A stretch of 64,000 bases of DNA from Pyxidicoccus xibeiensis (GTDB taxonomy: Bacteria > Myxococcota > Myxococcia > Myxococcales > Myxococcaceae), in assembly GCF_024198175.1 (NCBI RefSeq), contig NZ_JAJVKV010000005.1:310001-374000 (forward strand). The letters are read 5' to 3'. Below are positions 36,610 through 45,742 of this stretch, one piece after another. Position 1 is the first letter of the stretch; every line of letters begins with the position of its first letter. A model generated the notes under the pieces. That model was not told the DNA's origin and made no database searches. It saw only the letters and a program-made list of their open reading frames with translations. The translations under genes and the position numbers were made by a program.

Positions 36610-39117
36610 ATGAGAGTCCCGGGTCGCCGGTCGCGCGGAATCGCTACCTGTCTGTTCCTCTGTCTCGCAGGCGGCCTGCTCGCGGGGGCCCGGGCTTCGC
36701 CAGGGCCCCAGGCGCCTGGGAGAGAAGGGCCAGGACCTCAGCGTGCCCTGCTTCCACCCGGATTCGTGGTGGAGGTGGTGGTCTCGGGGCTCCAGCTTCC
36801 GACCGCGTTCGCGACACTCCCTGACGGGCGCATCCTCATCGCGGAGAAGTCCGGCGTGGTCCGGCTCTTCAAGGACGGGGTGCTCCAGCCCACGCCGTTC
36901 ATCGACCTCCGGGACAGGGTGAATGACATCCATGACCGCGGCCTCCTCGGGCTCACGGTGGACCCCGCCTTCGCGACGAACGGCTTTGTCTATCTGGCCT
37001 ACACCTACGACGACGACGCCATCGAGGACCTGGAGCCGAAGACCGCGCGCATCGCGCGGTACACGGCCGTGGGGGACACGGCGTCGCCCTCCAGCGAGTA
37101 CGTCCTGCTGGGCCGCGTGGTGGGCCGCTCCTGCAACGACTTCCCTCCCGGAACGGACTGCATTCCCTCCGACAGTGCTTCCCACTCCGTGGGCAACCTC
37201 CGCTTCGCACCGGATGGCACGCTCTTCGTGAGCCTGGGCGACGGGGCCCGCTTCGACGCGGTCGATGACGATGCCTTGCGAGCCCAGGACCTCGACTCGC
37301 TCGCGGGCAAGCTGGTGCGCATCACCCGGCTGGGCGAGGGCCTGCCCTCGAACCCGTTCTGGACTGGCGACGCCGGGGCCAATCGCTCGAAGGTCTGGGC
37401 CTACGGGCTGCGCAATCCCTATCGGTTCAACCTGCGTCCCGGCACGGGCGTCCCGTACCTGGGCGACGTGGGCTGGTCCACCTACGAGGAGATCAACGTC
37501 GCGAGCGCCGGCGCCAACCTGGGCTGGCCCTGCTACGAGGGGCACTACCCCCAGCCAGGTTATGAGCCCAGGGCGGTCTGCCAGGCGCTCTACGGCCGGG
37601 TCCCGCCCCCCGTGAAGGGACCGCTGTATGCCTGGGGCCGAGACGACGGTCGGACCTCCACGGGTGGGGCCTTCTACGGGGGGACGGCCTATCCGGCGGA
37701 GTGGCGCGGCGCCTACTTCTTCGGCGACTACAGCAAGGGCTGGATTCGAGCCCTGCGCGTCGACGCGGATGACAACCTCATCCCCGACAGCGTGACGACG
37801 TTCGCGACCGACGTGGGCGCGATGGTCGCCCTCGACGTCGGGCCGGACACCCACCTGTTCTACGTCGACATCCTCGCGGGAGAGCTGCGCCGCTTCCGCT
37901 ACACGGCGGGCAACACGCCCCCCGTCGCGCGGGCCTCGGCCACTCCGCGCGAGGGGGCGGTGCCGCTGCACGTGCGGTTCTCCAGCGCGGGCTCCAGCGA
38001 CCCGGATGGAGACGCGCTCCAGTACACGTGGGACTTCGGGGATGGCACCCCTACCTCGAACCTCGCCCACCCGGAGCACACCTACGCCGTCCGAGGCCTC
38101 TATACGGCCACCCTGCGCGTGGATGACGGGCGCGGCGGCAGCCACTCGGCCACCGTGCGAATCGCCGTGGGCCACCATGCCCCGGTCGTCTCCATCACCG
38201 CGCCGTCGCCGGCGTATCTGTTCAGTGTGGGGGACGTCGTGGCCTACGCGGGCTCCGCGAGCGACGCGGAGGATGGCCCCATTCCCGATGGGCGGCTGTC
38301 CTGGAGCATCACCCTCCAGCACTGCTCGGGCGGCAGCTGCCACGCCCATCCCTATGCCACCACCACCGGGCCGAGCGGGACGTTCACCGTCGCGGACCAT
38401 GGGGACGAGGTCTTCTTCGAGCTGACGCTCACCGCGACGGACTCATCGGGCCTGACGGGCTCGAGCACCGTGAGGGTCCACCCCCGCACGGTGCGGCTGA
38501 CGCTGGAGACCTCTCCGCCCGGGCTGGACCTGGTGTTCGACGGGACGTCGGGCCCGGCTCCGCGCGTGCGGACGGTCATCGTCGGCTCCACGCACACCCT
38601 CCATGCCCCCTCCCCGCAGGGTGATGCCTCCTTCCACGCCTGGGCAGACGGAGGGGCGCAGGAGCGCGAGGTCGTCGCCGGGACGACCGATGCCACGTAC
38701 ACCGCCTTCTTCGTCCCCGAGGCGCAGTGGGAGTGTCCCGACGGGATGTACCGGGCGGAGTACTTCGGCAATCCCGCGCTGCTAGGGGTACCGGCGGTGG
38801 TTCGCTGCGAGTCCGCGCCGCTCTCCCACGACTGGGGCCTGGGCAGCCCGTCACCGAGGTGGCTGGGGCCGGACGGGTTCTCCGTGCGCTGGTCCGGCCG
38901 GTTCTACATGCCCTCGGGCGGCTACTTCTTCGTCGCCGAGGCGGATGACGGAGTCCGGGTGTACGTGGACGGTGCCCGCATCATCAATGCGTGGAAGGAC
39001 CAGCCGCCAACCTCGTATGTCACCTGGCGCTACCTGCGCTCCGGCATGCACCGCGTCGTCATGGAGTACTACGAGAACCAGGGGGGCGCCGTGGCCCGGC
39101 TTCAGTGGTGGCGGTAG
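36610..39117 (+). CDS. Exported PQQ-type sugar dehydrogenase fused to PKD and PA14 domains
   Basis: 835 residues. After a signal peptide (1-30), residues about 50-430 form a six-bladed soluble quinoprotein glucose/sorbosone dehydrogenase: LPTAFATLPDGRILIAEKSGVVRLF, DRGLLGLTVDPAF, HSVGNLRFAPDGTLFVSLGDGA, YGLRNPYRFN and NLGWPCYEG, positions that in the family bind PQQ and calcium. A PKD domain follows (ASSDPDGDALQYTWDFGDGTPT...HTYAVRGLYTATLRVDD), then a second Ig-like segment, a strand-rich linker, and a C-terminal PA14-like domain (MYRAEYFGNPALLGVP...FVAEADDGVRVYVDGARIINAWKD) that suggests carbohydrate binding. It is presumably a secreted enzyme that oxidises sugars on polysaccharide surfaces. 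ATG 36610 is chosen because it starts the signal peptide and has GGAG 6 bases upstream; the frame is open upstream to 36526. Confidence 0.9.
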   Translation: MRVPGRRSRGIATCLFLCLAGGLLAGARASPGPQAPGREGPGPQRALLPPGFVVEVVVSGLQLPTAFATLPDGRILIAEKSGVVRLFKDGVLQPTPFIDLRDRVNDIHDRGLLGLTVDPAFATNGFVYLAYTYDDDAIEDLEPKTARIARYTAVGDTASPSSEYVLLGRVVGRSCNDFPPGTDCIPSDSASHSVGNLRFAPDGTLFVSLGDGARFDAVDDDALRAQDLDSLAGKLVRITRLGEGLPSNPFWTGDAGANRSKVWAYGLRNPYRFNLRPGTGVPYLGDVGWSTYEEINVASAGANLGWPCYEGHYPQPGYEPRAVCQALYGRVPPPVKGPLYAWGRDDGRTSTGGAFYGGTAYPAEWRGAYFFGDYSKGWIRALRVDADDNLIPDSVTTFATDVGAMVALDVGPDTHLFYVDILAGELRRFRYTAGNTPPVARASATPREGAVPLHVRFSSAGSSDPDGDALQYTWDFGDGTPTSNLAHPEHTYAVRGLYTATLRVDDGRGGSHSATVRIAVGHHAPVVSITAPSPAYLFSVGDVVAYAGSASDAEDGPIPDGRLSWSITLQHCSGGSCHAHPYATTTGPSGTFTVADHGDEVFFELTLTATDSSGLTGSSTVRVHPRTVRLTLETSPPGLDLVFDGTSGPAPRVRTVIVGSTHTLHAPSPQGDASFHAWADGGAQEREVVAGTTDATYTAFFVPEAQWECPDGMYRAEYFGNPALLGVPAVVRCESAPLSHDWGLGSPSPRWLGPDGFSVRWSGRFYMPSGGYFFVAEADDGVRVYVDGARIINAWKDQPPTSYVTWRYLRSGMHRVVMEYYENQGGAVARLQWWR

Positions 39118-39248
39118 CTGGCGCCAGGCCTGGCCGAGGGCCTGCTGACCGGGCGGCGCGACGACCGGACCGCGCGCCCCTCGCTGCGGTGCACTCCGGG
39201 GGCCCTCACCATGGCCTCGAAGAGCGCCACCAGAGGATGGGAGCCGTC

Positions 39249-39626
39249 ATGTTCAGGAACACGAAGGCGTTCAGCGGCTTCTCGGTCAACGATGTGGAGG
39301 CCGCCCGGAAGTTCTACGCGGAGACGCTGGGCCTGGAGGTGTCGGTGGAGGACGGCATTTTGTTCCTGCACCTCGCCGGAGGACGGGACGTCCTGGCCTA
39401 TCCCAAGGACGACCACGTCCCCGCGACGTTCACCATCCTCAACTTCCCGGTGCCGGACGTGGAGAAGGCCGTGGATCAGCTGGCCGCGCGCGGCGTGCGC
39501 TTCGAGCGCTACCCGCGCTTCGAGGCGGACACCGACGCCAGGGGCATCTTCCGGGGCGGCGGACCGCTGATTGCCTGGTTCAAGGATCCGGCCGGCAACG
39601 TGCTGTCCGTCATCCAGGAGGGCTAG
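39249..39626 (+). CDS. VOC (glyoxalase/dioxygenase superfamily) protein
   Basis: 125 residues, one full VOC unit of two beta-alpha-beta-beta-beta modules. It opens AFSGFSVNDVEAARKFYAETLGLEVSVEDGILFLHLAGG and ends GGGPLIAWFKDPAGNVLSVIQ. The expected metal-ligand His of the first strand is replaced by Ser (FSGFSV), and the last-strand Glu by Ser (NVLSVI), so it is probably not a metal-dependent glyoxalase; many such small VOC proteins bind ligands or have unknown roles. ATG 39249 is preferred to ATG 39237 because GGGAG sits 8 bases before it. It lies in a run of small same-strand genes with DoxX downstream. Confidence 0.85.
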   Translation: MFRNTKAFSGFSVNDVEAARKFYAETLGLEVSVEDGILFLHLAGGRDVLAYPKDDHVPATFTILNFPVPDVEKAVDQLAARGVRFERYPRFEADTDARGIFRGGGPLIAWFKDPAGNVLSVIQEG

Positions 39627-39732
39627 CGGCGCCTGCATCTGTTCACGTGCTGACGGAAGGGGCCTCCCGGAGGGAACCGTGTGGAGGCCCGGTCGGGCAT
39701 ACATTGGCCGCAGCTCTTTCCCGGAGGACGAC

Positions 39733-40137
39733 ATGGGATTCCTGAGGCCTCACGCCGACCGCATCTACGCGCTGCTCCGGATCATGACCGGATTCATGTT
39801 CCTGTTTCACGGACTGCAGAAGCTCTTCGGCATGTTCGGCGGCACGCCCCCGGGAGCGCCCGCCTTCGTCGTCTATGTCGCGGGAGGCATCGAGCTCGTC
39901 TGCGGCGTCCTCGTGCTCATCGGGCTGTTCGCCGGCCCCGCGGCGTTCCTCGCGAGCGGCACCATGGCGGTGGCGTACTTCATCGGGCACGTGGCTCCCG
40001 CCGGGTGGAACATCCTGCCCATCGTGAACAAGGGTGAGCTCGCGGCGCTCTACTGCTTCGTGTTCCTCTACATCGCCGCGCGCGGCTCGGGCATCTGGAG
40101 CGTCGACGCCGCGCGGGGAGGCACCCGGCGCGCCTGA
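39733..40137 (+). CDS. DoxX family membrane protein
   Basis: 134 residues with four predicted transmembrane helices (about 10-30, 48-68, 72-92 and 103-122). The N-terminal helix has RIMTGFMFLFHGLQKLFGMFGG, the R-x-x-x-G-x-x-F-x-x-H-G-x-x-K-L signature of DoxX/YphA proteins. Members have been linked to quinone or redox processes, but no single reaction is established. ATG 39733 follows GGAGG by 6 bases. A strong bulged hairpin (40156-40199) ends the unit 18 bases after the stop. Confidence 0.9.
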   Translation: MGFLRPHADRIYALLRIMTGFMFLFHGLQKLFGMFGGTPPGAPAFVVYVAGGIELVCGVLVLIGLFAGPAAFLASGTMAVAYFIGHVAPAGWNILPIVNKGELAALYCFVFLYIAARGSGIWSVDAARGGTRRA

Positions 40138-40155
40138 CGCCCGGCGCAGGAGGCC

Positions 40156-40199
40156 CAGGTCGAGCCGCCGCCCCAGCCGGGTAGCCGGCGGCCGACCTG
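40156..40199 (+). terminator. Hairpin after the DoxX gene
   Basis: CAGGTCG-A-GCCGCCG (40156-40170) pairs with CGGCGGCCGACCTG (40186-40199), 14 bp with one bulged A. It lies 18 bases beyond the DoxX stop; no T tract. Confidence 0.5.
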
Positions 40200-40295
40200 C
40201 ACTTTCCCGTCCGAACGTGCTCACCGCGGAGCCGTTCGTGCGCGCCCGCCGTCCTCGCGTCCCGTACTTCATGCCCTGCAAGTCAGGAGGACTTC

Positions 40296-41042
40296 ATGGG
40301 CAGGTACGCAGGGAAGAAGGCAGTGGTGACGGGAGGGACGGCGGGCATCGGGCTCGCCACCGTCAAGGCGCTCCTCGCCGAGGGCGCCGAGGTGCTGCTC
40401 ACGGGCCGCACCGAGCAGCACCTGGAGGCGGCGCGGCGTGAGCTGGGCCCCCGGGCGCACGTGGTGCGCTCGGACATGGCGAGCCTGGCCGACATCAACG
40501 CGCTGGGCACGCTCATCGTGGAGAAGCTGGGGCAGGTGGACTTCGTGTTCATCAACGCCGGCTACGCGAAGCTGGTGCCGTTCGAGCAGTCGACCGAGGC
40601 GCTCTACGACCAGACCTTCGGGGTCAACACCAAGGGCGCCTTCTTCACGGCGCACCGGCTGGCGCCCCTCGTCCGGGAGGGCGGCTCCATCGTCTTCACC
40701 ACGTCCGTCGCCGACGAGACGGGCGCCCCCGGCATGAGCCTCTACTCCGGGTCCAAGGCCGCGGTCCGCTCGTTCGTTCGCGTGCTGGCGGCCGAGCTGG
40801 TGCCCCGGCGCATCCGGGTGAACGCGGTGAGCCCCGGCTTCATCCGCACGCCGACGCTGGGCGTGGACGGCGCGTCGAAGGAGGAGGTGGCGGCCTTCGA
40901 GAAGGAAGGGGAGCACCTCACGCCGATGAAGCGCATCGGCGCGCCCGACGAGGTCGCTCGGGCGGCGCTGTTCCTCGCGTTCGAAGCCACGTTCACCACC
41001 GGCGCCGAGCTGCCCGTCGATGGCGGCCTCGGCCAGCTGTAG
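40296..41042 (+). CDS. SDR family oxidoreductase
   Basis: 248 residues, classical short-chain dehydrogenase/reductase. The cofactor loop TGGTAGIG is at residues 12-19; the following strand VLLTGRTEQ with Arg suggests NADP preference. NAG appears as FINAGYA, and the catalytic triad is formed by Ser in TTSVAD, then Tyr and Lys of YSGSK. A C-terminal substrate loop (VSPGFIRTPTLG) and the closing GAELPVDGG complete the fold at normal length. Good AGGAGG ribosome site 6 bases upstream. It is followed 30 bp later by an imine-reductase-like gene, so the two probably form an operon of NAD(P)-linked enzymes. Substrate unknown. Confidence 0.92.
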   Translation: MGRYAGKKAVVTGGTAGIGLATVKALLAEGAEVLLTGRTEQHLEAARRELGPRAHVVRSDMASLADINALGTLIVEKLGQVDFVFINAGYAKLVPFEQSTEALYDQTFGVNTKGAFFTAHRLAPLVREGGSIVFTTSVADETGAPGMSLYSGSKAAVRSFVRVLAAELVPRRIRVNAVSPGFIRTPTLGVDGASKEEVAAFEKEGEHLTPMKRIGAPDEVARAALFLAFEATFTTGAELPVDGGLGQL

Positions 41043-41072
41043 CCACCAAGCACATCCCACAGGAGATTCATC

Positions 41073-41951
41073 ATGAAGCCAGGCATCGCGGTCCTGGGCG
41101 CGGGACGTATGGGCTCCGCGCTCATCAAGGCGTTTCTGAAGCAGGGGTACAGGACGGCCATCTGGAATCGCACCCGTGCGCGGAGCGAGCCGCTCGCCGC
41201 GCTGGGGGCCTGCATCGCGCCGTCGGTGAAGGATGCCGTCGCGGACGCGGAGGTCGTCGTGGTCAACGTGATTGACTACGCCGCCAGCGACGCGCTGCTG
41301 CGCACGGAGGAGGTGACACAGGCGCTGCGGGGCAAGGTGCTCGTCCAGCTGACGTCGGGCTCACCGAAGCAGGCGCGCGAGGCGGCCGAGTGGGCGCGGG
41401 CGCATGACATCCACTACCTGGACGGCGCCATCATGGGGACGCCGGACTTCATCGGCCAGCCCGGGGCCACCATCCTGTACGCGGGGCCGAGCGAGCCCTT
41501 CGAGAAGTACAAGCCCGTGTTCCTCGCGCTCGGGGGGAATGCGCAGTACGTGGGGCGTGACGTGGGGCATGCCTCGGCGCTCGACAGCTCGCTCCTCGTG
41601 GTCATGTGGGGCGCGATGTTCGGCGCGCTCCAGGCCACCGCCATCTGCGAGGCGGAGGGCATCCCGCTCGGGGCCTTCAGGGAGTACCTGAAGCCGGTGA
41701 TGCCCGTCGTGGACGGGGCCGTGGACGACACGGTGACGCGCATCCAGCAGCGGCAGTTCAGCGGGGAGACCTCGCTGGCGACGCTGGAGGCGCACCATGT
41801 CGCGTTCGAGCACCTGCTGGAACTGACCCGGGAGCACGGCATCCACAGCGCGGTGCCGGACGCCTTCGAGCAGCTCTTCCAGGCGGCCATCCGGGCGGGG
41901 CAGGGCCGGGAGGACTTCGCCGTCCTCAGCACGTTCATGCGGCGCGCCTGA
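41073..41951 (+). CDS. NAD(P)-dependent oxidoreductase, imine reductase/beta-HAD-like
   Basis: 292 residues. N-terminal Rossmann domain with GAGRMGSAL (residues 9-17) and WNRTRARSE, where the Arg points to NADPH. The C-terminal helical domain is of the 6-phosphogluconate/3-hydroxyisobutyrate dehydrogenase type. The usual catalytic Lys region of beta-hydroxyacid dehydrogenases (G-x-G-x-x-x-K) is replaced by GHASALDSSLLVV, Asp where Lys is expected, which is the mark of imine-reductase-like members. It therefore more likely reduces an imine or similar C=N bond than an alcohol. AGGAG 7 bases before the ATG. A strong hairpin follows at once. Confidence 0.87.
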   Translation: MKPGIAVLGAGRMGSALIKAFLKQGYRTAIWNRTRARSEPLAALGACIAPSVKDAVADAEVVVVNVIDYAASDALLRTEEVTQALRGKVLVQLTSGSPKQAREAAEWARAHDIHYLDGAIMGTPDFIGQPGATILYAGPSEPFEKYKPVFLALGGNAQYVGRDVGHASALDSSLLVVMWGAMFGALQATAICEAEGIPLGAFREYLKPVMPVVDGAVDDTVTRIQQRQFSGETSLATLEAHHVAFEHLLELTREHGIHSAVPDAFEQLFQAAIRAGQGREDFAVLSTFMRRA

Positions 41952-41956
41952 AATGA

Positions 41957-41990
41957 GAAGGGCCCGGAACCGCGAGGTCCCGGGCCCTTC
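41957..41990. terminator. 11-bp hairpin between convergent genes
   Basis: GAAGGGCCCGG (41957-41967) pairs perfectly with CCGGGCCCTTC (41980-41990), with a further ACC/GGT stem and a GCGA loop inside. It lies between the stops of the oxidoreductase gene and the convergent repeat lipoprotein gene, and probably serves both. Confidence 0.75.
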
Positions 41991-42010
41991 GAGGACTGCC
42001 TGAGCCGCGC

Positions 42011-44887
42011 CTACTGGTCGACGGTGCCCAGCGTGTCGGGAGACAGGCCGTTGGCCGAGCCACCCGGCTGTCCTTCCGGCTGCCAGTCGCCGAAGCAGTA
42101 GGGCCCGGTGCCGACGCGGTAGCGCCACACGTAGGAGCTGCCCACGGGGGCGGTGACGGGCATGTCGGCCCGGTACTCGTCATCGTTGCCGGTGTCGCTC
42201 TGCACGGTGCCGGCAAGCCACGTCCAGGCGGTGCTCACGCCCGGGTCCTGCTCCTTGGGCCCATAGCCCAGCTCGGCGGTGAGGGTCGTGGCCGGCGGCG
42301 GGGCGTTGGTGACGCCGTCCTCGAAGATGAAGCCGTAGACGGTGCGGTTGCCCGTGAGGTCGCTGATCTTCAGCGGCCACTGCAGCCGGCAGTAGTCGAT
42401 GCCCGCGTGGTTGCCGACGGTGAGGGCGTGCTGCTGGCCGAGCGTGTAGCCACCCACGTCGCTGCCGTCCTTGTCGCAGTAGAACCACGTGGTGCCGTTG
42501 GTGCTGTAGCGCATGCTGACCGCGCGGCTGCCCGTGTACCCCGGGCGGAGGTCCAGGGTGAACTCGTCCGTGTCCGCCTCGCCCTCCGCTTCACGCGAGT
42601 ACGTCGCGGGAGCCCAGGTGAAGCTCGTCGCGCTGGTGGAGGCGTCCACGTCGGCGGCGCCCACGCCCATCTGCACCTGGAGGTTGGCACCCGCGCCGTT
42701 GCCATTCGTGACACCGGGGATGCGCACGCGGCCCACGGCCGTGACGGCGTCACCACTGCCCACCGTCGTCCCACTCACGCTCTGCAGCCGGCAGACGCCG
42801 ACGACGGGCGCGGGCTCCTCGACGGTCAGCGTGCCCGTCTTCGACGCCTCGAAGCCGGTCTCCCCGCCGCTGTTGCCGTCCGCGTCGCAGTACAGGAACG
42901 CGCCGCCATTGGCCTGGAAGCGGTAGGCGAAGCGGAAGCTGCCCACCGTGCCGGGGTTGGGCAGCGTGGCCTCGAACTCGTCGTTGCTGCCAATCTCGCC
43001 CTTGTACGTCCCGGCCGTCTGCCAGTTCCAGGTGGCGGGGTCCGTTCCCGCCAGCCCCCAGCCGAGCTGGCCCACGACGCCCGGGCCAGCGCCCGCGCCC
43101 GGAGTGGCGCCCAGCACGTAGACCTGGCCGACAATCTTCCGGCTGGGCACCGTGGTGGTGAAGTACGTCACCGACTCCGGCGTGTTGTTCTGGTCGGGCC
43201 CCAGCTTGCAGTAGCCGACGACGCGGGGGAGGACGACCTCGCCCGTGACGTTGAGCACGCCCAGCTTGTCCAGCTCGAAGGCCTGGTTGCCGCTGTCGGT
43301 CCCGTTGTGGTCACACACCCGGACGGGGCCACCGTTGGCGCTGAAGCGCACCGCGTAGCGGTACTCGCCATTGACGGCCGGGTTGGGCAGCACGGCCTTG
43401 AACTCGTCGTTGACCGAGAAGTTGTCCTTGTTCCACGTCAGCTGCGTGGACCAGTTCCACACCGTCGAGGTGCGAGGGTCCTCGTTCTTGGGCCCCCAGC
43501 CGAGCTGGCCCGTCAGCCCCGGGCCCGCGCCGGGCTTGTCCGTCACGCCCGGCAGGTTGACGTTGGCGTACACCGTCTTGAACCCGGTGGTCTGCGTGGT
43601 CAGGTAGTTGACGACCTCGGGGTCGTTCTTCTGGTCCTCGCCAATCTTGCACCACGTCACCGCGGGCTTCGGCGGCTCATTGGCCACGGTGAGGATGCCC
43701 AGCTTGTTGGGGCTGTAGGTCAGCTCGCCCGTGAGGCTGTCGTTGACGCCGTCCACGTCACACATGCGCCACACGTCCTTGCTGATGCTGAAGCGCATGG
43801 CGACGCGGTACTGGCCCAGGGTGGCCGGGTTGGGAAGCTCGGCCTCGAACTCGTCGTTGTTGCCGATGTCCGTCTTGTACGTCGCGCTCACCCACGTCCA
43901 CCCGGTGACGGCGGCGTCGTTCGGGTCGGAGTCCGGCGGCCCGAAGCCCAGCTGCGCCTGCACGCCCGAGCCCGCGCCGGAGCCCGGTGTGAGGCCCGCC
44001 GCGTACACCTGGCCCACCACCTTGAGGAGCACCGTCTCCGCCGGCTTGTAGAAGAGGTCCAGCGAGGAGCGGTTCGAGTCCGGTCCCAGCTTGCAGTAGT
44101 CCACCTTCGGCCGGGCGATGAACACCCGCCGCATCATCTGGGCCGACAGGCCGTTGGCCATGCCGTCGCCGTCCGTGAGCACCCACGTCTGGCCACCGTC
44201 GATGGAGAAGCGCAGGGTGACCGCCCACTCGCGCCGCTCCTGCTCGATGGGCGCCTGGAGCTGCACGTTGCCCTGGTAGACGTCCGCCTCGCGGGTGTTG
44301 GAGTCCTCGAGGTACGTGGCCGCCTCCCAGGTGTAGCTGGCCATGTCGAGCAGGTTCGCCTCGCCCGGCGCGAAGCCGACCTGCGCGAGCACGCCGCCGC
44401 CCTGACCCACGCCGCGGGTGACTCCGGCCACGTTGACCTCACCCGTGACGAGCGCGTCCACCGGCTGCCCGCCGCTGATCAGCTCGCGGTTGCCGCCGCT
44501 CACCCCGGCCTGGTCGATGCGGGGCGCGGGCGGGCCATCGAAGGCGAAGCCCCGCACCAGCACGCCGTACTCGCCGCCCGGGTTCACCACCCGCACGTCC
44601 ACCCTGCCGGACGTGGCGGTGGGGGTGTAGCCGTAGAGGCGGAAGGCGTTGACCACCACCGTCCGCTGGACCTCGTGCTCCCCCAGGAAGACCTTCGCGC
44701 CGTCCTGGAAGCCGGAGCCATAGACGTTGATGAGGGTGTTGCCCGCGATGGGTCCGCCCGTGGGCTGGACCTCCCTCACGGTGGGCGGGGTGCCCGAGGG
44801 CGGAGTGCCCCCATCAGGGTCGTCGCTACAGGCGACGGCGAGCAACGGCAGGACGAGCAGCAGCAACCGCGAACAACGGGACGACAT
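42011..44887 (-). CDS. Lipoprotein with IPT/TIG domain and six tandem glucan-locus repeats
   Basis: 958 residues. A lipobox (LLAVACSDD) is followed by a short linker and an IPT/TIG Ig-like domain (VREVQPTGGPIAGNTLINVYGSGFQDGAKVFLG, residues about 36-120). Six repeats of about 125 residues follow, each shaped as: (G)YCKLGPD..., V-G-x-V-Y-x-x-G-x-T-x-G-x-G-A-G, a Q-L-G-(W/F)-G-P strand, a W-x-W strand, N-D-E-F-x-A-x-L-P-N-P, Y-R-x-A-x-R-F-S and a closing C-D-x-D-G. I know such units next to starch-degrading or other secreted modules, without an assigned fold. It starts 6 bp after malG, so it is the last gene of the transporter operon and probably sits on the outer membrane as a glucan-binding or scaffolding protein. 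The binding role is inferred from context. Confidence 0.82.
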   Translation of the reverse strand: MSSRCSRLLLLVLPLLAVACSDDPDGGTPPSGTPPTVREVQPTGGPIAGNTLINVYGSGFQDGAKVFLGEHEVQRTVVVNAFRLYGYTPTATSGRVDVRVVNPGGEYGVLVRGFAFDGPPAPRIDQAGVSGGNRELISGGQPVDALVTGEVNVAGVTRGVGQGGGVLAQVGFAPGEANLLDMASYTWEAATYLEDSNTREADVYQGNVQLQAPIEQERREWAVTLRFSIDGGQTWVLTDGDGMANGLSAQMMRRVFIARPKVDYCKLGPDSNRSSLDLFYKPAETVLLKVVGQVYAAGLTPGSGAGSGVQAQLGFGPPDSDPNDAAVTGWTWVSATYKTDIGNNDEFEAELPNPATLGQYRVAMRFSISKDVWRMCDVDGVNDSLTGELTYSPNKLGILTVANEPPKPAVTWCKIGEDQKNDPEVVNYLTTQTTGFKTVYANVNLPGVTDKPGAGPGLTGQLGWGPKNEDPRTSTVWNWSTQLTWNKDNFSVNDEFKAVLPNPAVNGEYRYAVRFSANGGPVRVCDHNGTDSGNQAFELDKLGVLNVTGEVVLPRVVGYCKLGPDQNNTPESVTYFTTTVPSRKIVGQVYVLGATPGAGAGPGVVGQLGWGLAGTDPATWNWQTAGTYKGEIGSNDEFEATLPNPGTVGSFRFAYRFQANGGAFLYCDADGNSGGETGFEASKTGTLTVEEPAPVVGVCRLQSVSGTTVGSGDAVTAVGRVRIPGVTNGNGAGANLQVQMGVGAADVDASTSATSFTWAPATYSREAEGEADTDEFTLDLRPGYTGSRAVSMRYSTNGTTWFYCDKDGSDVGGYTLGQQHALTVGNHAGIDYCRLQWPLKISDLTGNRTVYGFIFEDGVTNAPPPATTLTAELGYGPKEQDPGVSTAWTWLAGTVQSDTGNDDEYRADMPVTAPVGSSYVWRYRVGTGPYCFGDWQPEGQPGGSANGLSPDTLGTVDQ

Positions 44888-44893
44888 CGGCCA

Positions 44894-45742
44894 TCACCCC
44901 TTGACACCGCCAGCGGTCAATCCGCCGACGATGTGCTTCTGGAGAGCGAAGAACAACGCCATGACCGGCGCGGAAACCACGAGCGCACCGGCGGCGAACT
45001 TGCCCCACTCCACCTTGTATTCGCCCACGTACCGCTGGAGGGCGACGGGCAGGGTGAAGCGGGTCGGGTCATTGAGCAGCGTGGCGGCGAGGATGAACTC
45101 ATTCCAAGCCGTCATGAAGGAAAACAGCGCCGTCACCGCCAGGGCGGGACGGGCCAGCGGCAGCACCACCCGCAGGAAGATCTGCAGGGTGGAGGCCCCG
45201 TCCATCACCGCCGCCTCCTCCAGCTCGCGGGGGAGCGTGTCGAAGTAGCCCTTCAGCATCCAGATGCAGAAGGGCAGGGCGGTGGTGGCATAGACGAGGA
45301 CGAGCCCGGTGAGGCTGTCCAGCAGCCGCAGCTTCTGGAGGATGCTGTAGATGGGCACCAGCATCAGCGTGGCCGGGAACATCTGGGTGATGAGCAGCGC
45401 CTGCATTCCGCCTTCCTTGCCGGGGAAGCGGAAGCGGGACAGCGCGTACGCGGCGGACACCGCCAGCGCCAGGCCCACCAGGGTGGTGGCGCCGGAGACC
45501 ACGATGCTGGCCAGCAGCTGCCGGCCGAACACCCACCGCCCGGCCGTGTCCGTGCTCATCAGCACCGCGCGGAAGTGCTCCAGCGTCACCTCTTCCGGGA
45601 ACGGGTTGATGGTGAGCGCCAGCCCGTCCGTGGGGGACAGGGCCATCTTCACCACCCACAGCACCGGGTAGAGCGTGGCCATGCACAGGAGCGTCAGCCC
45701 GGCGTGGATGACCGCCATCTTCAGGCGAGAGGGGCGGTTCAT
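44894..45742 (-). CDS. malG: Maltose/maltodextrin ABC transporter permease MalG
   Basis: 282 residues, six-helix inner-membrane permease. The cytoplasmic coupling loop EEAAVMDGASTLQIFLRVVLPLARPALA is the EAA motif that docks on MalK. Periplasmic loop 1 (NPFPEEVTLEHFRAVL) is typical of MalG-type carbohydrate permeases. The start overlaps the stop of the malE-malF fusion gene as ATGA, so translation is coupled. With the MalF half of the upstream gene it forms the membrane channel for maltodextrin import. Sugar specificity is inferred from the flanking amylase genes. Confidence 0.93.
   Translation of the reverse strand: MNRPSRLKMAVIHAGLTLLCMATLYPVLWVVKMALSPTDGLALTINPFPEEVTLEHFRAVLMSTDTAGRWVFGRQLLASIVVSGATTLVGLALAVSAAYALSRFRFPGKEGGMQALLITQMFPATLMLVPIYSILQKLRLLDSLTGLVLVYATTALPFCIWMLKGYFDTLPRELEEAAVMDGASTLQIFLRVVLPLARPALAVTALFSFMTAWNEFILAATLLNDPTRFTLPVALQRYVGEYKVEWGKFAAGALVVSAPVMALFFALQKHIVGGLTAGGVKG

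Noticed and set aside
42011..44887. Repeat units of the lipoprotein gene as a DNA-level tandem repeat or CRISPR-like array
   Set aside because: The units are similar only at protein level, about 125 codons long and without conserved DNA spacers.
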